NCBI RefSeq assembly: GCF_023370075.1
Contig: NZ_CP097149.1
Coordinates: 2,602,001-2,666,000 of the forward strand
DNA from: Deinococcus sp. QL22
GTDB lineage: Bacteria; Deinococcota; Deinococci; Deinococcales; Deinococcaceae
DNA: 64,000 nucleotides
Direction of reading: 5' to 3'
This document shows, one piece after another, positions 35,101-48,531 of this stretch. The notes beneath the pieces are model-generated. The model saw only the letters and a program-made list of their open reading frames with translations. It was not told the DNA's origin and made no database searches. A program made the translations under genes and the position numbers. Numbering within the stretch: the first letter of the stretch is position 1; every line of letters begins with the position of its first letter.

Positions 35101-36024
35101 ATGACCCACCTTGACCTTCAGACCGAACAGATTCCCGCCGCCGACCAGACCTCTATGAACCGCCGCAGCCTGCTCGGAGCGTTGGGCAAGGCCGGATTGG
35201 GCGCTGCCGCATTTGGGGCGCTGGGTTCGACCAGCCTCGCCGCGCCCGCCAAAAACATAGACGCCGACGTGCTGAACTTTGCGCTGAACCTCGAATACCT
35301 CGAAGCCGCGTTCTATCTGGCCGCCGTGGGCCGCATCAACGAACTGCGTGCCATCGGCGGAGACGCCGAAATCCGGCTGCCCGCTGGCCTAGACCGCACC
35401 ACCGGAATGCAGTTCAAGGATTCCACCGTGCAGGCCTTTGCGCGTGATATTGCCGAAGACGAACTGGCCCACGTCAAACTGCTGTACGGAGCCTTGGGCA
35501 AGGGAGCCGTCCGCCGCCCCGTCCTCGACCTGAGCGCCGCCTTCAATGCCGCTGGGCAGGCCGCCAGTGGTGGGGCCATCAAGGGCTTCAACCCCTACGC
35601 CAACGATCTGTTTTTCCTGCACGGCGCGTTTATTTTTGAAGATGTGGGCGTCACGGCCTACAACGGCGCGGCCACGCTCATCACCAACCCTTCCTTCCTT
35701 CAGGCCGCTGCCGGAATCTTGGCCGTGGAGGCCTACCACGCCGGAGCCATTCGCGCCCTGCTGTACCAACAGCGTCAGGTCACGGCGGCGGCGGGCCTGT
35801 ACGTGGGGCAGGTCGTGGGGGCCATCAGCAATCTGCGCGGCAAGGTCGGCGGCGGCAAGGATGCGGGCCTCAGCGACGCGAGAGGAGCCATCATCGCGCC
35901 CACCGACAAGAACGCTGTGGCTTATGCCCGCAGCACCCGCGAAGTGCTGAACATCGTGTACCTCGCGCCCAACGCCAGCAAGGGTGGCTTCTTCCCCAAT
36001 GGTCTGAACGGCAGCATCAAGTAA
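35101..36024 (+). CDS. Tat-exported ferritin-like desiccation-related protein
   Basis: A 307-residue exported protein with a twin-arginine leader ([26 protein letters not shown] at 21-22) and a ferritin-like four-helix domain. The iron or dimetal ligands are all readable: E65/E68 in [10 protein letters not shown]121 and H124 in EDELAHV, E180 in FIFEDVG, E210 and H213 in AVEAYHAG. This is the family of plant PCC13-62 desiccation-related proteins, well represented in Deinococcus. Export folded by Tat suggests that metal is loaded in the cytosol. AGGAG upstream of ATG 35101 sets the start; upstream in-frame extension is not coding-like. Confidence 0.88.
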   Translation: MTHLDLQTEQIPAADQTSMNRRSLLGALGKAGLGAAAFGALGSTSLAAPAKNIDADVLNFALNLEYLEAAFYLAAVGRINELRAIGGDAEIRLPAGLDRTTGMQFKDSTVQAFARDIAEDELAHVKLLYGALGKGAVRRPVLDLSAAFNAAGQAASGGAIKGFNPYANDLFFLHGAFIFEDVGVTAYNGAATLITNPSFLQAAAGILAVEAYHAGAIRALLYQQRQVTAAAGLYVGQVVGAISNLRGKVGGGKDAGLSDARGAIIAPTDKNAVAYARSTREVLNIVYLAPNASKGGFFPNGLNGSIK

Positions 36025-36217
36025 GGTTGGAAGGGGTGAGGATTGCGCTGGCCTAATAGGGTGCAAACCCCAGAGCTGAAGACTCAGCCAGAGCGCCAAG
36101 CCTAAACCAAATCTGTCCACTCTGGGCCGTTCCATCACTGGGGCGGCCCGCCTTGTGGTTCAGCCTTCCCGCCTTTGCACTTCCCTCATGCGCCGCCTTG
36201 TCCCGGCCCGTTCACGG

Positions 36218-36223
36218 CAAACT
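36218..36223 (+). promoter_or_regulatory. -10 box of SDR gene
   Basis: CAAACT, 6 bases before the ATG at 36230. Confidence 0.4.
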
Positions 36224-36229
36224 CTGGGC

Positions 36230-37246
36230 ATGAGCCGCAAGAAGACTTCCCTCAAACGACTCTTGCCCAGGCGGTTGCTCTTGGTCGCTGGGCTGGCTGC
36301 CCTGGTGGGTCGCCGCGCCCTGAACACGCCCGCAGACCTGACCGGAAAATCGGTGCTGATCACGGGCGGATCGCGGGGGCTGGGGCTGGCGCTGGGCCGC
36401 GAATTTGCCGCACGGGGCGCACACCTGACCTTGATGGCCCGCGACGCCTTAGAGCTCGACCGCGCCGCCGCCGACCTGAGGGGCCGGGGTGCCCGCGTGA
36501 TCACGGTGGTGGGAGACGTGACGGTAGACGCCGACATTGCCCGCGCTCTGGACGCCGCCGAAGCCGAATACGGACGGCTGGACGTGCTGGCGAATGTGGC
36601 AGGCATCATCCAGACCGGGCCGCTGGCGAACATGACCGAGGCCGATTTCCGCGAGATCATGGAAATCAATACTTTTGGGCCGCTGAAAATGACCCGCGCC
36701 GCGCTGCCCTTGCTCCGGGCCGTGCGGGGGCGGGTGCTGCTGGTGGCCTCGGTGGGCGGCAAGGTGGGCATTCCGCACCTCGCGCCGTATTCGGTCAGCA
36801 AGTTTGCGCTGGTAGGACTGGGGCAGGTGTTGCGGGCAGAACTGGCACAGGAAGGCATCACCGTAACCACCGTCTGCCCCGGCCTGATGCAGACCGGAAG
36901 CGCCCGCAACGCCACCGTGAAGGGCCAGCACGCCCGCGAATACGCTCTGTTTGCCACTCTGGACAACTTACCCGTGATCTCTATGGCCGCCCCCGAAGCC
37001 GCCCGCCGCATGGTGAATGCCACCGTGCGCGGCGACGCTGAAGCCATGATCGGTGGGCCAGCCGTGCTGCTGCGAACCGCGCAGGCCATTGCTCCGCAAC
37101 TCACCGCCGATCTGATGGCTCTGGGCAACCGTTTTTTGCCCCGGCCTACGCCCAGTGACCGGGGTGTGATGGGCAAACATGCCGAGAGCCAGATCACCCA
37201 GAAGAACCCGATCAAGCGGGCGGCAGAGGCCGAATTTAACGAGTAG
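36230..37246 (+). CDS. membrane-anchored short-chain dehydrogenase/reductase
   Basis: NAD(P)-dependent SDR of 338 residues with a basic N-terminus and one hydrophobic segment ([12 protein letters not shown], about 16-27). Cofactor motif TGGSRGLG at 45-52; NVAG near 122; catalytic S174, Y187 and K191 (YSVSK). The basic RD after the second strand (MARDALEL) favours NADP. The C-terminal 100 residues beyond the core fold are family-typical for YqjQ/DHRS7-like enzymes. Substrate unknown; lipid-like substrates are usual for membrane-anchored members. It faces nadE with a 50-base gap. Confidence 0.87.
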   Translation: MSRKKTSLKRLLPRRLLLVAGLAALVGRRALNTPADLTGKSVLITGGSRGLGLALGREFAARGAHLTLMARDALELDRAAADLRGRGARVITVVGDVTVDADIARALDAAEAEYGRLDVLANVAGIIQTGPLANMTEADFREIMEINTFGPLKMTRAALPLLRAVRGRVLLVASVGGKVGIPHLAPYSVSKFALVGLGQVLRAELAQEGITVTTVCPGLMQTGSARNATVKGQHAREYALFATLDNLPVISMAAPEAARRMVNATVRGDAEAMIGGPAVLLRTAQAIAPQLTADLMALGNRFLPRPTPSDRGVMGKHAESQITQKNPIKRAAEAEFNE

Positions 37247-37296
37247 GGGAGCGCCGTCTGGGCCGAAACTCTGGCTCTCCGTCCTCAATCCCGCTG

Positions 37297-38136
37297 TTAC
37301 TCCTGCGCCCGCCACCAATGGTCAAACGGGGTTACAGGCACGGTGCGCTTGTGCCCGGTTTGCCTGTACAGGCGCTCTAATTTGGCCGACACGTCCCCCC
37401 CCACTTCGTGGCCCTCCAGATAATCGTCGATCTGGGTGTAGGTGAGGCCCAGCGCCACCTCGTCGGGCAGACCGGGGCGGTCATCCTCCAGATCCGCAGT
37501 CGGCACCTTGCGCCAGGTGCTTTCCGGTGCGCCTAAATGCTGAAGCAGCGCGGCTCCCTGCCGTTTGGTCAGCCCGGTGAGGGGCGTCAGGTCTACGCCG
37601 CCGTCGCCGTACTTGGTAAAAAACCCGGTCACAGCTTCGGCGGCGTGGTCGGTCCCCACCACCAACAGTCCTTCCTGCCCAGCCAGCGCGTACTGCGCGG
37701 TCATGCGTTCGCGGGCCTTGATGTTGCCGCGAACAAAGTCCCGCAGGGGCAGCCCCAGAGCGTCGGCGGCGGCCTGGGCGCTGGCCTCTGCTGCGGGCTG
37801 GATATTCACGGTCACGCAGCGGTCAGGCCGAATAAAATTCAGCGAGGTCTGGGCGTCGGCTTCATCGGCCTGCACGCCGTAGGGCAGCCGCACGGCCAGA
37901 AAAGAGCAGGTGCCGCCCGCCGCCCGAACCTGCTCGGCGGCCAGTTGGCACAGACGGCCCGCCAGGGTGCTGTCCTGCCCGCCGCTGATGCCCAGCACGA
38001 AGCCGAACGCCCCGGAGCTGTTCAGATAGGCGGCCATAAAATCTACACGGCGCTGGACTTCCGCAGCGGGGTCGATGCCGGACTGAACGTGAAGTTCACG
38101 CGCAATGTGGCGTTGCCGGGACAGGGTGTCGGGCAT
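37297..38136 (-). CDS. nadE: NAD+ synthetase, ammonia-dependent
   Basis: Amidates nicotinate adenine dinucleotide with ammonia in the final step of NAD formation. 279 residues, matching the short ammonia-using form; there is no nitrilase-like glutaminase domain. The PP-loop [10 protein letters not shown] lies at 51-60. Others: [74 protein letters not shown]. The ATG at 38136 is set by CATACT 6 bases upstream; a 100-residue open extension upstream is not coding. Divergent from the nicotinate transport/salvage operon, so it forms one functional cluster. Confidence 0.96.
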   Translation of the reverse strand: MPDTLSRQRHIARELHVQSGIDPAAEVQRRVDFMAAYLNSSGAFGFVLGISGGQDSTLAGRLCQLAAEQVRAAGGTCSFLAVRLPYGVQADEADAQTSLNFIRPDRCVTVNIQPAAEASAQAAADALGLPLRDFVRGNIKARERMTAQYALAGQEGLLVVGTDHAAEAVTGFFTKYGDGGVDLTPLTGLTKRQGAALLQHLGAPESTWRKVPTADLEDDRPGLPDEVALGLTYTQIDDYLEGHEVGGDVSAKLERLYRQTGHKRTVPVTPFDHWWRAQE

Positions 38137-38142
38137 GGGCGG

Positions 38143-38148
38143 AGTATG
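38143..38148 (-). promoter_or_regulatory. -10 box of nadE
   Basis: CATACT on the minus strand, 6 bases before the ATG at 38136. The 326-base region from here to 38462 separates nadE from the divergent niaP-like gene. I saw no clear operator, but GGACTTGCCC at 38193 resembles (12 of 14 bases with flank) the inverted first block of repeats A and B. Confidence 0.45.
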
Positions 38149-38447
38149 CCATGTCAGGCAGATTCCTGGCCCACCGCATGTTGAGCAAACCGTAGGACTT
38201 GCCCGGTTCAGAGAGTGGTATCTAGTGCATTTGACAGAAGGACAGGTGCCATTTTCCTGTTCTTCTGTCCGAACAAAGTGAGTGAATTTTCCGCGCTGCT
38301 CTAGTGCTGACCGAACGGAGGAAGTGCCTGTGCGTGCTGGGCAAAATGCCCGCCTCAGAAGTCTCTGTTCTGACGGACTTTTGGTCTGCCCACGGCCAAG
38401 TGAACGAAAAATTGAGAAAAGCGTCACAATTACCACGATCGGCCCTC

Positions 38448-38453
38448 TACACT
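38448..38453 (+). promoter_or_regulatory. -10 box of niaP-like gene
   Basis: TACACT, 9 bases before the ATG at 38463. Confidence 0.5.
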
Positions 38454-38462
38454 TTTCAGGCT

Positions 38463-39836
38463 ATGACCCAACCCTCAGCTCGTTCGCCTGTAGCCGCTCC
38501 CCCGGCTGTGGCGGTAGACGCCGCTCTAGACCAGCTTGGCCTGGGCCGATTCCAGTGGAGACTGCTGCTGATCTGTGGCCTGACCTGGGCCGCCGACGCC
38601 ATGGAAGTGCTGCTGATGGGCTTCGCGCTGCCCGGCATTAGTGTGGAATTCGGGTTGGCGCGGGGTTCGGCAGACGCCACGATGTTGCTGACCGCCACGT
38701 TTGCGGGAATGCTGGTGGGCGCCCTGTTCTGGGGCTGGTTGGCCGACCGGATCGGGCGGCGCACCGTATTTCTGATCACGGTCATGCTGGGCGTGGTCTT
38801 TGGACTGCTCGGCGCAGTGTCGCCCACCGTGGCCCTGCTGGTCGTGGCCCGCTTTCTCACCGGATTTGCCATCGGGGGCACGCTGCCCGTGGACTATTCG
38901 ATGATGGCTGAATTTGTGCCGACAGCCTGGCGCGGGCGATTTTTGGTGTATCTGGAGTCGTTCTGGGCGCTGGGCACGGTGCTGGTGGCGGCGCTGGCAT
39001 GGTGGCTTAGCACCGTGTTTCCTCCTCAGGAGGCGTGGCGCTGGCTGCTGGCCGCCGCTGCCCTGCCGGGACTGATCGGTCTGGTGGCCCGCTTCGGCAT
39101 CCCCGATTCCCCGCGCTCGCTGCTGAGCCGGGGCAAGCCCGCCGAAGCCCGGGCCGCTCTGATGCGGGTGGCCCAGGTCAACGGGGCCGTGTTGCCCGAT
39201 GTGCCGTTGCTGGCTCCACCGCCTGCGCCCCCGGTCACGCCTGCCGCGCTGTTCCGGGGAGCCATGCGCCGCCGCACCGTCCTGCTGGCGCTCGTCTGGT
39301 TTGGCCTGAGTCTGGGGTATTACGGTATTTTTTCGTGGCTGCCCAGTTTCCTGCGGGCACAGGGTCTCGATCTGGGCGCGGTCTACCGCACATCGCTTCT
39401 GCTGGCCCTGGCCCAGATTCCGGGTTATGTGCTGGCCGCTTACCTCGTCGAGCGGATTGGCCGCCGCGCCACCCTGGTCGGCTATCTGGCCGCAAGTGCA
39501 GTTGGGGCTTACCTGTTTTTGCTGGCGGGCACACCGGGAGCGGTGCTGGCGACTTCTGCCGCCCTGTCGTTTGCGCTGCTGGGCGCTTGGGGTGCGCTGT
39601 ACGCCTATACCCCCGAACTGTTTCCCACGCCGCTGCGAACCACGGGCATGGGTTTTGTCAGCGGCATGGCCCGGTTGGCCAGTGTGCTGTCGCCCAGCGT
39701 GGGGGCCATGCTTCTGACCGGGAATCTGAGCGTGGCCCTGACCCTGTTCGCCGTCTGTTTTGCGCTGGCTGCCATCTGTGCCTGGGCCATCGGGGTAGAA
39801 ACGCGGGGTCAGCGCCTGCCGGAAGCCGTGGTATGA
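38463..39836 (+). CDS. MFS transporter, predicted nicotinate/niacin importer
   Basis: Twelve-segment MFS protein of 457 residues. It has the pattern of the NiaP/aromatic-acid symporter group: [30 protein letters not shown] in helix 1, [14 protein letters not shown] (loop 2-3 motif), and [13 protein letters not shown] in the second half, with [15 protein letters not shown]. NiaP imports nicotinate. The prediction rests mostly on context: pncB, which consumes nicotinate, starts 64 bases downstream on the same strand, followed by nadM, and nadE diverges. The symbol is withheld because the family has other substrates. Start is set by the -10 box. Confidence 0.78.
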   Translation: MTQPSARSPVAAPPAVAVDAALDQLGLGRFQWRLLLICGLTWAADAMEVLLMGFALPGISVEFGLARGSADATMLLTATFAGMLVGALFWGWLADRIGRRTVFLITVMLGVVFGLLGAVSPTVALLVVARFLTGFAIGGTLPVDYSMMAEFVPTAWRGRFLVYLESFWALGTVLVAALAWWLSTVFPPQEAWRWLLAAAALPGLIGLVARFGIPDSPRSLLSRGKPAEARAALMRVAQVNGAVLPDVPLLAPPPAPPVTPAALFRGAMRRRTVLLALVWFGLSLGYYGIFSWLPSFLRAQGLDLGAVYRTSLLLALAQIPGYVLAAYLVERIGRRATLVGYLAASAVGAYLFLLAGTPGAVLATSAALSFALLGAWGALYAYTPELFPTPLRTTGMGFVSGMARLASVLSPSVGAMLLTGNLSVALTLFAVCFALAAICAWAIGVETRGQRLPEAVV

Positions 39837-39900
39837 CCAAAAGTCGTATGACCGCAAACCGCCGTGTAGCCGCAACCTGCCCCAGAAAGGAAGGCCTGTC

Positions 39901-41354
39901 ATGATGGGTTCTGTCATGCCTTCTCTGTCGCCGTTGCTGACCGACCTGTACCAGCTGAACATGATGCAGGGCTACCACCATCACGGGCTGCACACCCACG
40001 AGGCGGTGTTCGATCTGTATTTCCGCCGCCTGCCCTTCGAGGGCGGGTACGCGGTCTGGGCCGGATTGGAACCCCTGATGGATACGCTGCAAGACCTGCG
40101 TTTTGCCGAAGCCGATCTGGCCTACCTGGACACGCTGAACCTGTTTTCCCCCGCTTTTCTGTCCGCCTTGCGGGGCTGGCGCTTCAGTGGGCAGATCGAG
40201 GCTTTCCGCGAGGGCCGGGTGGTGTTTGCGCACGAACCTCTGCTGACCGTGACCGCGCCCCTCTGGGAAGCGCAATTGATCGAAACCATGCTGCTCAACA
40301 CCCTGAATTTTCAGACGTTGGTGGCGACGAAAGCGGCCCGCTGCGTGCAGGCGGCGCAGGCCAGCCCCTACGGCGGTCAGGTGGTGGAATTCGGCGCGAG
40401 GCGGGCGCAGGGGCCGGATGGCGCGGTCAGCGCGGCGCGGGCGGCCTTTGTGGGCGGCGCGACTGGAACCAGCAACGTGGAGGCGGGGCGGCAATTCGGG
40501 CTGCCCGTCACAGGCACCCATGCCCACGCCTGGGTCGAAAGCTTTCCCACCGAACTCGCTGCTTTCCGCGCCTATGCCAGCCTTTATCCAGACAGCACCA
40601 CCCTGCTGCTCGATACTGTGGATACCCTCCGCAGCGGCCTGCCCAACGCCCTGACCGTGGCCCGTGAACTGCGCGAACAGGGCCACGAGTTGCGCGGCGT
40701 GCGGCTGGACAGCGGCGATCTGGCTTATCTGTCGCGCCACATCCGGGCGGCGCTGGACGAGGCGGGGTTTGGAGGGGTGCAGATTGTGGCCAGCAACGAT
40801 CTGTCGGAGTCGGTGATCGCCGGAGTGATTGCCGAGGGGGGCCGAATCGATGTGTACGGCGTGGGAACGCAACTGGCGACGGCGGGCGGCAGAGGCGGCG
40901 GCGCGCTGGGCGGCGTGTTCAAACTGGCAGCGCTGCAAGGCGTTCCCAAAATGAAGCTGACGGGCGACCCGGCCAAGTCCAGTCTGCCGGGGTCGAAGCA
41001 CGTCTGGCGGGCCACCGATGAGGCAGGCACCCTGATGCTGGATGTGCTGACGCTTGGAGAGAAGCCGCAAGTGGGTCAGCGGGTCAGCGATCCCACCAAC
41101 CCGCTGCGAGCAACGGTTCTGGAGGCCAGTGTGCAGTGGGCCAATGCCCGTGAGGTGGTCATGCGGGACGGTCGGCGCACCTTCGCACCTGAGTCGCTGC
41201 GGGCCGTGCAGGCGCGTGCCCAGGCCGAACTGGCCTGTCTGCCTGCGGGCACGCGCCGCCCGCTGAATCCACACACCTACCGCGTCAGCCTGGGCGGCGA
41301 TGTGGCGGCCCTGCGGGATCAGGTCGCGGAAGGCCTGCGCGGTCATCTGGGCCA

Positions 41355-41358
<4 letters not shown>
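39901..41358 (+). CDS. pncB: nicotinate phosphoribosyltransferase
   Basis: Converts nicotinate and PRPP (with ATP) to nicotinate mononucleotide. 485 residues. Landmarks: [15 protein letters not shown] at the start, [84 protein letters not shown] and ASNDLSE. Two adjacent ATG codons (39901, 39904) follow a GAAAGGAAGG ribosome site. Its stop overlaps the nadM start (ATGA). Middle gene of the transport-salvage-adenylylation operon. Confidence 0.96.
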
Positions 41359-42305
<947 letters not shown>

Positions 42306-43241
42306 CACCCTGTACAGGCGTCAGCTTTCCGCCCAAGACTTCGGCCCGCAACCGTGCCAGCGCTGCGCCGTCCGTCTGCCTCAAAAAGTTGCGCCACGCC
42401 ACTTCGCGCAGCAGGTCGTCAAACCATGAAGCGGTCTGGGTGCGGCGTTTGGCGGCAATGTCTACCGTAGACGTGTAGGCCTGCACCGCTTCCCACACGC
42501 TGTCCACGCCTGCTCCAGTCAGTGCCGAGGCCTGCACGACGCGGGGTTGCCATACGGCGCTGTGGGGCGTCAGCAGACTCAGGGCCGCCGTCAATTCCGA
42601 CTGGGCGCGGTTGGCGGCCTTCGGGTCTGTGTCGGCCTTGTTCACCACGCACACGTCGGCCAGTTCCATAATTCCGCGTTTGATGCCCTGCAATTCATCC
42701 CCGGCATTGGGTAGGGTTAGCAGCACGAACAGGTCGGTCATGGCGGCCACCTGCGTCTCGGATTGGCCCACGCCCACCGTTTCCACGAGTACCACGCCGT
42801 AGCCCGCCGCCTCGCACAGCAGCAGGGCTTCCCGCGTGCGCCGCGTCACCCCGCCCAATGTGCCCCCGCTGGGGCTTGGCCGAATAAAGGCATTCGGATG
42901 CACCGTCAGGCGCGGCATCCGGGTCTTGTCGCCCATGATGCTCCCGCCCGTACGGGCGCTGCTGGGGTCTACGGCCAGCACGGCGACCCGGTGGCCCGCA
43001 TCGGCCAGTTGCACGCCCAGCGCCTCTATAAAGGTGCTTTTGCCCACGCCCGGCACCCCGGTCAGACCCACGCGCACGGTCTGTTTGGCCTGCTCTGCGA
43101 CCTCGGCCAAAAGCTGTTGCGCCTGCGCCTCGTGCTCGGGGCGCGTGCTTTCGGCCAGCGTAATAGCCTGTGCCAACGCCCGCCGATTTCCAGCCAACAA
43201 GGGCGCGGTCAGGGGATGGGCGGCGGGCGGCATAGGGGCAG

Positions 43242-43247
43242 AGTATA
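43242..43247 (-). promoter_or_regulatory. -10 box of mutase-linked meaB
   Basis: TATACT on the minus strand, 8 bases before the ATG at 43233. Confidence 0.55.
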
Positions 43248-43288
43248 GGGCGTGTGGGACGCTGGGAATTAGATCTGAACTCCGACCT

Positions 43289-43813
43289 CTACCGCGTGCA
43301 GATCCCTCGTTTCAACAAATCGGGATTCAGTCCTGGCAACCTCTGCAACTCCTGATTCCAACCGGGGCGGCGCGTACCGGATTCGGCCACCTGACGGCCC
43401 GCCGCGTCGTATTCGGTGGTCACGTTGTATAGCAGGCCGATAAATCCGCTGGCACTGGCTTTGGCAAAGCGCAACCGCCCCACCGCGTCGTAGTAGCCGG
43501 TAAAACTCTGGGAATTGTCTGGATAGAAGCGCTGATACTGCACCAGCCTCGGCGTGCCTTTGGTGTCGGCCCAGACTTTCAGCATGGGAATACTGTCGCG
43601 TCCTGCACAACTTCCCGTCACCTTCACCGCTTTCAGGCCGCCACTTCGCTGAAGCTGCCGCACCTGCGCCGTTTCACGGGCCACTGCCACACGCGCTGCG
43701 TTCTGGGCCGTCTGTTGGGCAGAAGACTGGGCCGTTTTGGTTGGAGTTGTGGCGGCAGTGGCGACGGCAGCCATCACGCAGGCCGTGAGCGCAAACGCAA
43801 GAGGCCGGATCAT
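43289..43813 (-). CDS. secreted protein of unknown function
   Basis: A 174-residue protein with signal peptide ([20 protein letters not shown]), an Ala/Gln/Thr-rich helix and a C-terminal beta segment whose pieces recall RHS/YD-type strands: [18 protein letters not shown] and [19 protein letters not shown]. Two YDAxGR units 30 residues apart are clear, but the protein is far too short for an RHS shell. A Cys pair (C68 region GSCAGR and C-terminal GICTR) could form a disulfide. It lies between the mutase and meaB genes with gaps of 55 and 76 bases; no functional link is evident. Confidence 0.65.
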   Translation of the reverse strand: MIRPLAFALTACVMAAVATAATTPTKTAQSSAQQTAQNAARVAVARETAQVRQLQRSGGLKAVKVTGSCAGRDSIPMLKVWADTKGTPRLVQYQRFYPDNSQSFTGYYDAVGRLRFAKASASGFIGLLYNVTTEYDAAGRQVAESGTRRPGWNQELQRLPGLNPDLLKRGICTR

Positions 43814-43819
43814 GCTCTG

Positions 43820-43825
43820 GTTTTA
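43820..43825 (-). promoter_or_regulatory. possible -10 box of gene at 43813
   Basis: TAAAAC on the minus strand, 6 bases before the ATG; the last base deviates from TANNNT. Confidence 0.3.
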
Positions 43826-43889
43826 TCCTGCCGGAGTGAGGGTAGGGCTGAGCTTGGCTGAGTGTGGGTTTAGCTCAGGGGAGGGCACC

Positions 43890-46040
<2,151 letters not shown>

Positions 46041-46274
46041 GGTGGAAGCCTCCGTATGCAGACATGATGCCACGCGGAACCTAACGGGCGTTTGGGATGA
46101 AGCAGGGAACAGGGGAGAAGTCGAGCCGCCCTACCTATTGTTCAAACATTTACATTGTGGGATTTCACTAAGCCGACGCCAATGCTTCAACGGCTAATGG
46201 CAGACGATCTCATCAGGCGTTTGGCTGCTTCTCTATGAACAGCCTGCCTAATGTTCTGCCCCGGAGGTTTTGCC

Positions 46275-46940
46275 ATGTTGAAATCCTATTCTTTGCGTTT
46301 TGCCGCTCTCGCCGCCATTTCCCTGACCCTCGCCAGTTGCGCCCCCAGCATGATGGGCACGCCCGCCACCACGCCCGCCGCCCCTGACATCAACGCTGGC
46401 CTGAACAGCTTGCAGCGCCTGACCGTGGCCCAGCCCAGCCCCACCGCTGTCGCGGGCGGCCTGACCCTGACCAGCCCGACGTTTACCAATGGCGGCGTGT
46501 ATCCCGGCGAGCATGTCGCCAACGGCTTTGGCTGTACTGGCCCCAATACCAGCCCCGCGCTGAACTGGACGGGTGTGCCCGCCGGAACCCAGAGCCTCGT
46601 GCTGACCAAGTACGATCCTGACGCACCTACAGGCAGTGGCTTCTGGCACTGGAGCGTGTACAACATTCCCGCCACTGCCACCGGACTCGCGGCGGGTTCA
46701 GGCAACACGGGCGGCACGCTGCCTGCCGGGGCGCTGCAACTGAACCATGATGGCGGCGCACCCGGCTTCGTGGGAGCCTGCCCACCCGTGGGCGACAAGC
46801 CCCACCGCTACGTTTTTACGCTGTACGCCCTCAGCAAAACGCTGGATGTGCCCGCCACCGCCAGCCCCGCGTTCCTCGGCTTCAATCTGAACGGGATCAC
46901 GCTCGCCAAAGCCAGTATCACTGCTTTTTACAGCCGCTAA
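46275..46940 (+). CDS. lipoprotein, YbhB/YbcL (PEBP/Raf-kinase-inhibitor-like) family
   Basis: A 221-residue lipoprotein: signal peptide with lipobox TLASC (Cys22) and a linker, then a PEBP domain from about 60. Conserved: TSPTFTNGGVYP, FGCTGPNTSPALNWTGVPAGTQSLVLTKYDPDAPTGSGFWHWSVYNIP (ligand pocket with Asp and His) and FVGACPPVGDKPHRYVFTLYAL. Bacterial PEBP-like proteins bind phosphate-containing or acidic ligands; function mostly unknown. CGGAGG precedes the ATG at 46275 by 8 bases. The upstream region 46041-46274 is AT-rich in parts and has no gene. Confidence 0.88.
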   Translation: MLKSYSLRFAALAAISLTLASCAPSMMGTPATTPAAPDINAGLNSLQRLTVAQPSPTAVAGGLTLTSPTFTNGGVYPGEHVANGFGCTGPNTSPALNWTGVPAGTQSLVLTKYDPDAPTGSGFWHWSVYNIPATATGLAAGSGNTGGTLPAGALQLNHDGGAPGFVGACPPVGDKPHRYVFTLYALSKTLDVPATASPAFLGFNLNGITLAKASITAFYSR

Positions 46941-46956
46941 ACAGGCTTGACTTCGG

Positions 46957-46984
46957 CCCCTTCCAGCGTTGGGAGGGGTTGCCT
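46957..46984 (+). terminator. weak hairpin after PEBP-like gene
   Basis: CCCCTTCC (46957-46964) pairs with GGGAGGGG (46971-46978, one G-T pair), followed by a poor T tract. Confidence 0.35.
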
Positions 46985-47053
46985 CCTTGCCCCTGATTCT
47001 GCCTGAATCTAAATTGTACTGGGTGTTCTGTTCCCCGCGAAGGTGAGGAATGT

Positions 47054-47059
47054 TAGACT
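47054..47059 (+). promoter_or_regulatory. -10 box of rpe
   Basis: TAGACT, 7 bases before GTG at 47067. Confidence 0.55.
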
Positions 47060-47066
47060 AGGCGGC

Positions 47067-47753
47067 GTGAGTGTTCCCGCCCAACCTGATTCCATTCCTT
47101 CCCGTGCCGTCAAGCTGGCCCCCAGCATCCTATCCTGCGATTTTTCCCGGCTGGGAGAGGAACTCTCGGCTATTTCCGGGGCCGATTACGCCCATGTGGA
47201 CGTGATGGACGGCGCGTTCGTGCCCAACATCAGCTTTGGCCTGCCCATTCTGGCAGCGGCGCGGCGTTCCAGCCCCCTGTATATGGATGTTCACCTGATG
47301 ATCGAGCGTCCTGAACGCTATTTGCGCGACTTTGCCGAAGCGGGAGCCGACGGTATCACGGTGCATGTGGAGGCCACCCAGCATATTCACCGCACCCTGC
47401 AATCTATCCGCGAACTGGGCAAGCGGGCGGGCGTGACCCTCAATCCCGGTACGCCGCTGGAAGCCGTTCGCCCCGTGCTGGCCGACGTAGATCTGGTGTT
47501 GGTCATGAGCGTGAATCCGGGCTTTGGCGGTCAGAAATTCCTGTCGGCCAGCCTGGAACGGGTGCGAACCCTGCGCCACTGGTTGGATGAACTGGGGAGC
47601 GACGCAGAAATAGAAGTGGACGGTGGTGTGACTCCGGCCAATGCCCGCGCTCTGGCTGAGGCGGGCGCAACGGTGCTGGTGGCCGGAAGCGCCGTGTTTG
47701 GGCCAGACGGCGGCGCGGCGGGCCTGGAACGCCTGCGGGCGGCCCTGATATGA
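47067..47753 (+). CDS. rpe: ribulose-phosphate 3-epimerase
   Basis: Interconverts ribulose 5-phosphate and xylulose 5-phosphate in the pentose phosphate pathway. 228 residues, normal TIM barrel. Motifs: [34 protein letters not shown] (catalytic Asp and metal His), [40 protein letters not shown] and AGSAVFG. GTG at 47067 is chosen because of TAGACT 7 bases upstream. Its stop overlaps the comB-like start (ATGA). Confidence 0.96.
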   Translation: MSVPAQPDSIPSRAVKLAPSILSCDFSRLGEELSAISGADYAHVDVMDGAFVPNISFGLPILAAARRSSPLYMDVHLMIERPERYLRDFAEAGADGITVHVEATQHIHRTLQSIRELGKRAGVTLNPGTPLEAVRPVLADVDLVLVMSVNPGFGGQKFLSASLERVRTLRHWLDELGSDAEIEVDGGVTPANARALAEAGATVLVAGSAVFGPDGGAAGLERLRAALI

Positions 47754-48475
47754 GGCTGCGTGTAGATCTGTTGCCACACGGCAATTACCCCGATGTGGTG
47801 CTGGTCATTGATGTGCTGCGGGCCACCACTACCGCCGTCGCTTATCTGGAACGTGGTGCAGATGCCCTGCTGCTCACTTCCTCACCCGAAGTGGCCCTGA
47901 ACTTGCGCTCCGAACAGGCAGATTCCGGCCTGCTCCTAGGGGGCGAACGGGGCGGTCTGCCTATTCCCGGTTTCGATTTCGGCAACAGCCCCGTCGAGGC
48001 AGCGGCGCAGAACTTTACGGGCAAAACGGTGGTCATGAACACCACCAACGGCACCGGAGCCGCCCACACCGCTGCCCAGACAGGCAAGCACATCTTGCTG
48101 GCGGCCCTGACCAATGCCCACGCCGCCGCCCGCCGCGCCCGCGCCATTGCCACCGAGGAAATTGCGCTGGTGTGCGCCGGAACCGACGAACGCGTGAGTC
48201 TGGAAGACGTGTATGCAGCGGGAGTGCTGGCCGAATATCTGCTGGCTATGGGTGAATTCACCATAGACGACGGCGCACGCATTGCCCTGACCATGCGCCG
48301 CAACGCTGGAAACCCGATAGAGGCGCTGGGCAGTGCCGGACACGGAGCGCGGCTGGCCAGCCTCGGCCTAGGCGAAGATGTGCGCTACGCCGCGCAACTC
48401 AGCACCAGTACGCTGGTGCCCACGCTGGCCGACAGCAGCGACCTGGAAGGCGCATTGCGGTTCGTGGCAGGCTGA
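47750..48475 (+). CDS. ComB-like 2-phosphosulfolactate phosphatase family protein
   Basis: A 241-residue Mg-dependent acid phosphatase family protein. Family landmarks: [46 protein letters not shown] and [15 protein letters not shown]. ComB makes sulfolactate in coenzyme M synthesis, but most bacterial homologues are in organisms without coenzyme M, so the substrate here is unknown; comB symbol is not assigned. It is translationally coupled to rpe. Confidence 0.85.
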   Translation: MRLRVDLLPHGNYPDVVLVIDVLRATTTAVAYLERGADALLLTSSPEVALNLRSEQADSGLLLGGERGGLPIPGFDFGNSPVEAAAQNFTGKTVVMNTTNGTGAAHTAAQTGKHILLAALTNAHAAARRARAIATEEIALVCAGTDERVSLEDVYAAGVLAEYLLAMGEFTIDDGARIALTMRRNAGNPIEALGSAGHGARLASLGLGEDVRYAAQLSTSTLVPTLADSSDLEGALRFVAG

Positions 48476-48518
48476 CCCGACTGAGGGTCTGCTGACCCTT
48501 CCCCGCGCCCAGACCCGT

Positions 48519-48524
48519 TACCCT
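48519..48524 (+). promoter_or_regulatory. -10 box of gene at 48532
   Basis: TACCCT, 7 bases before the ATG at 48532. Confidence 0.5.
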
Positions 48525-48531
48525 GTTTCCC

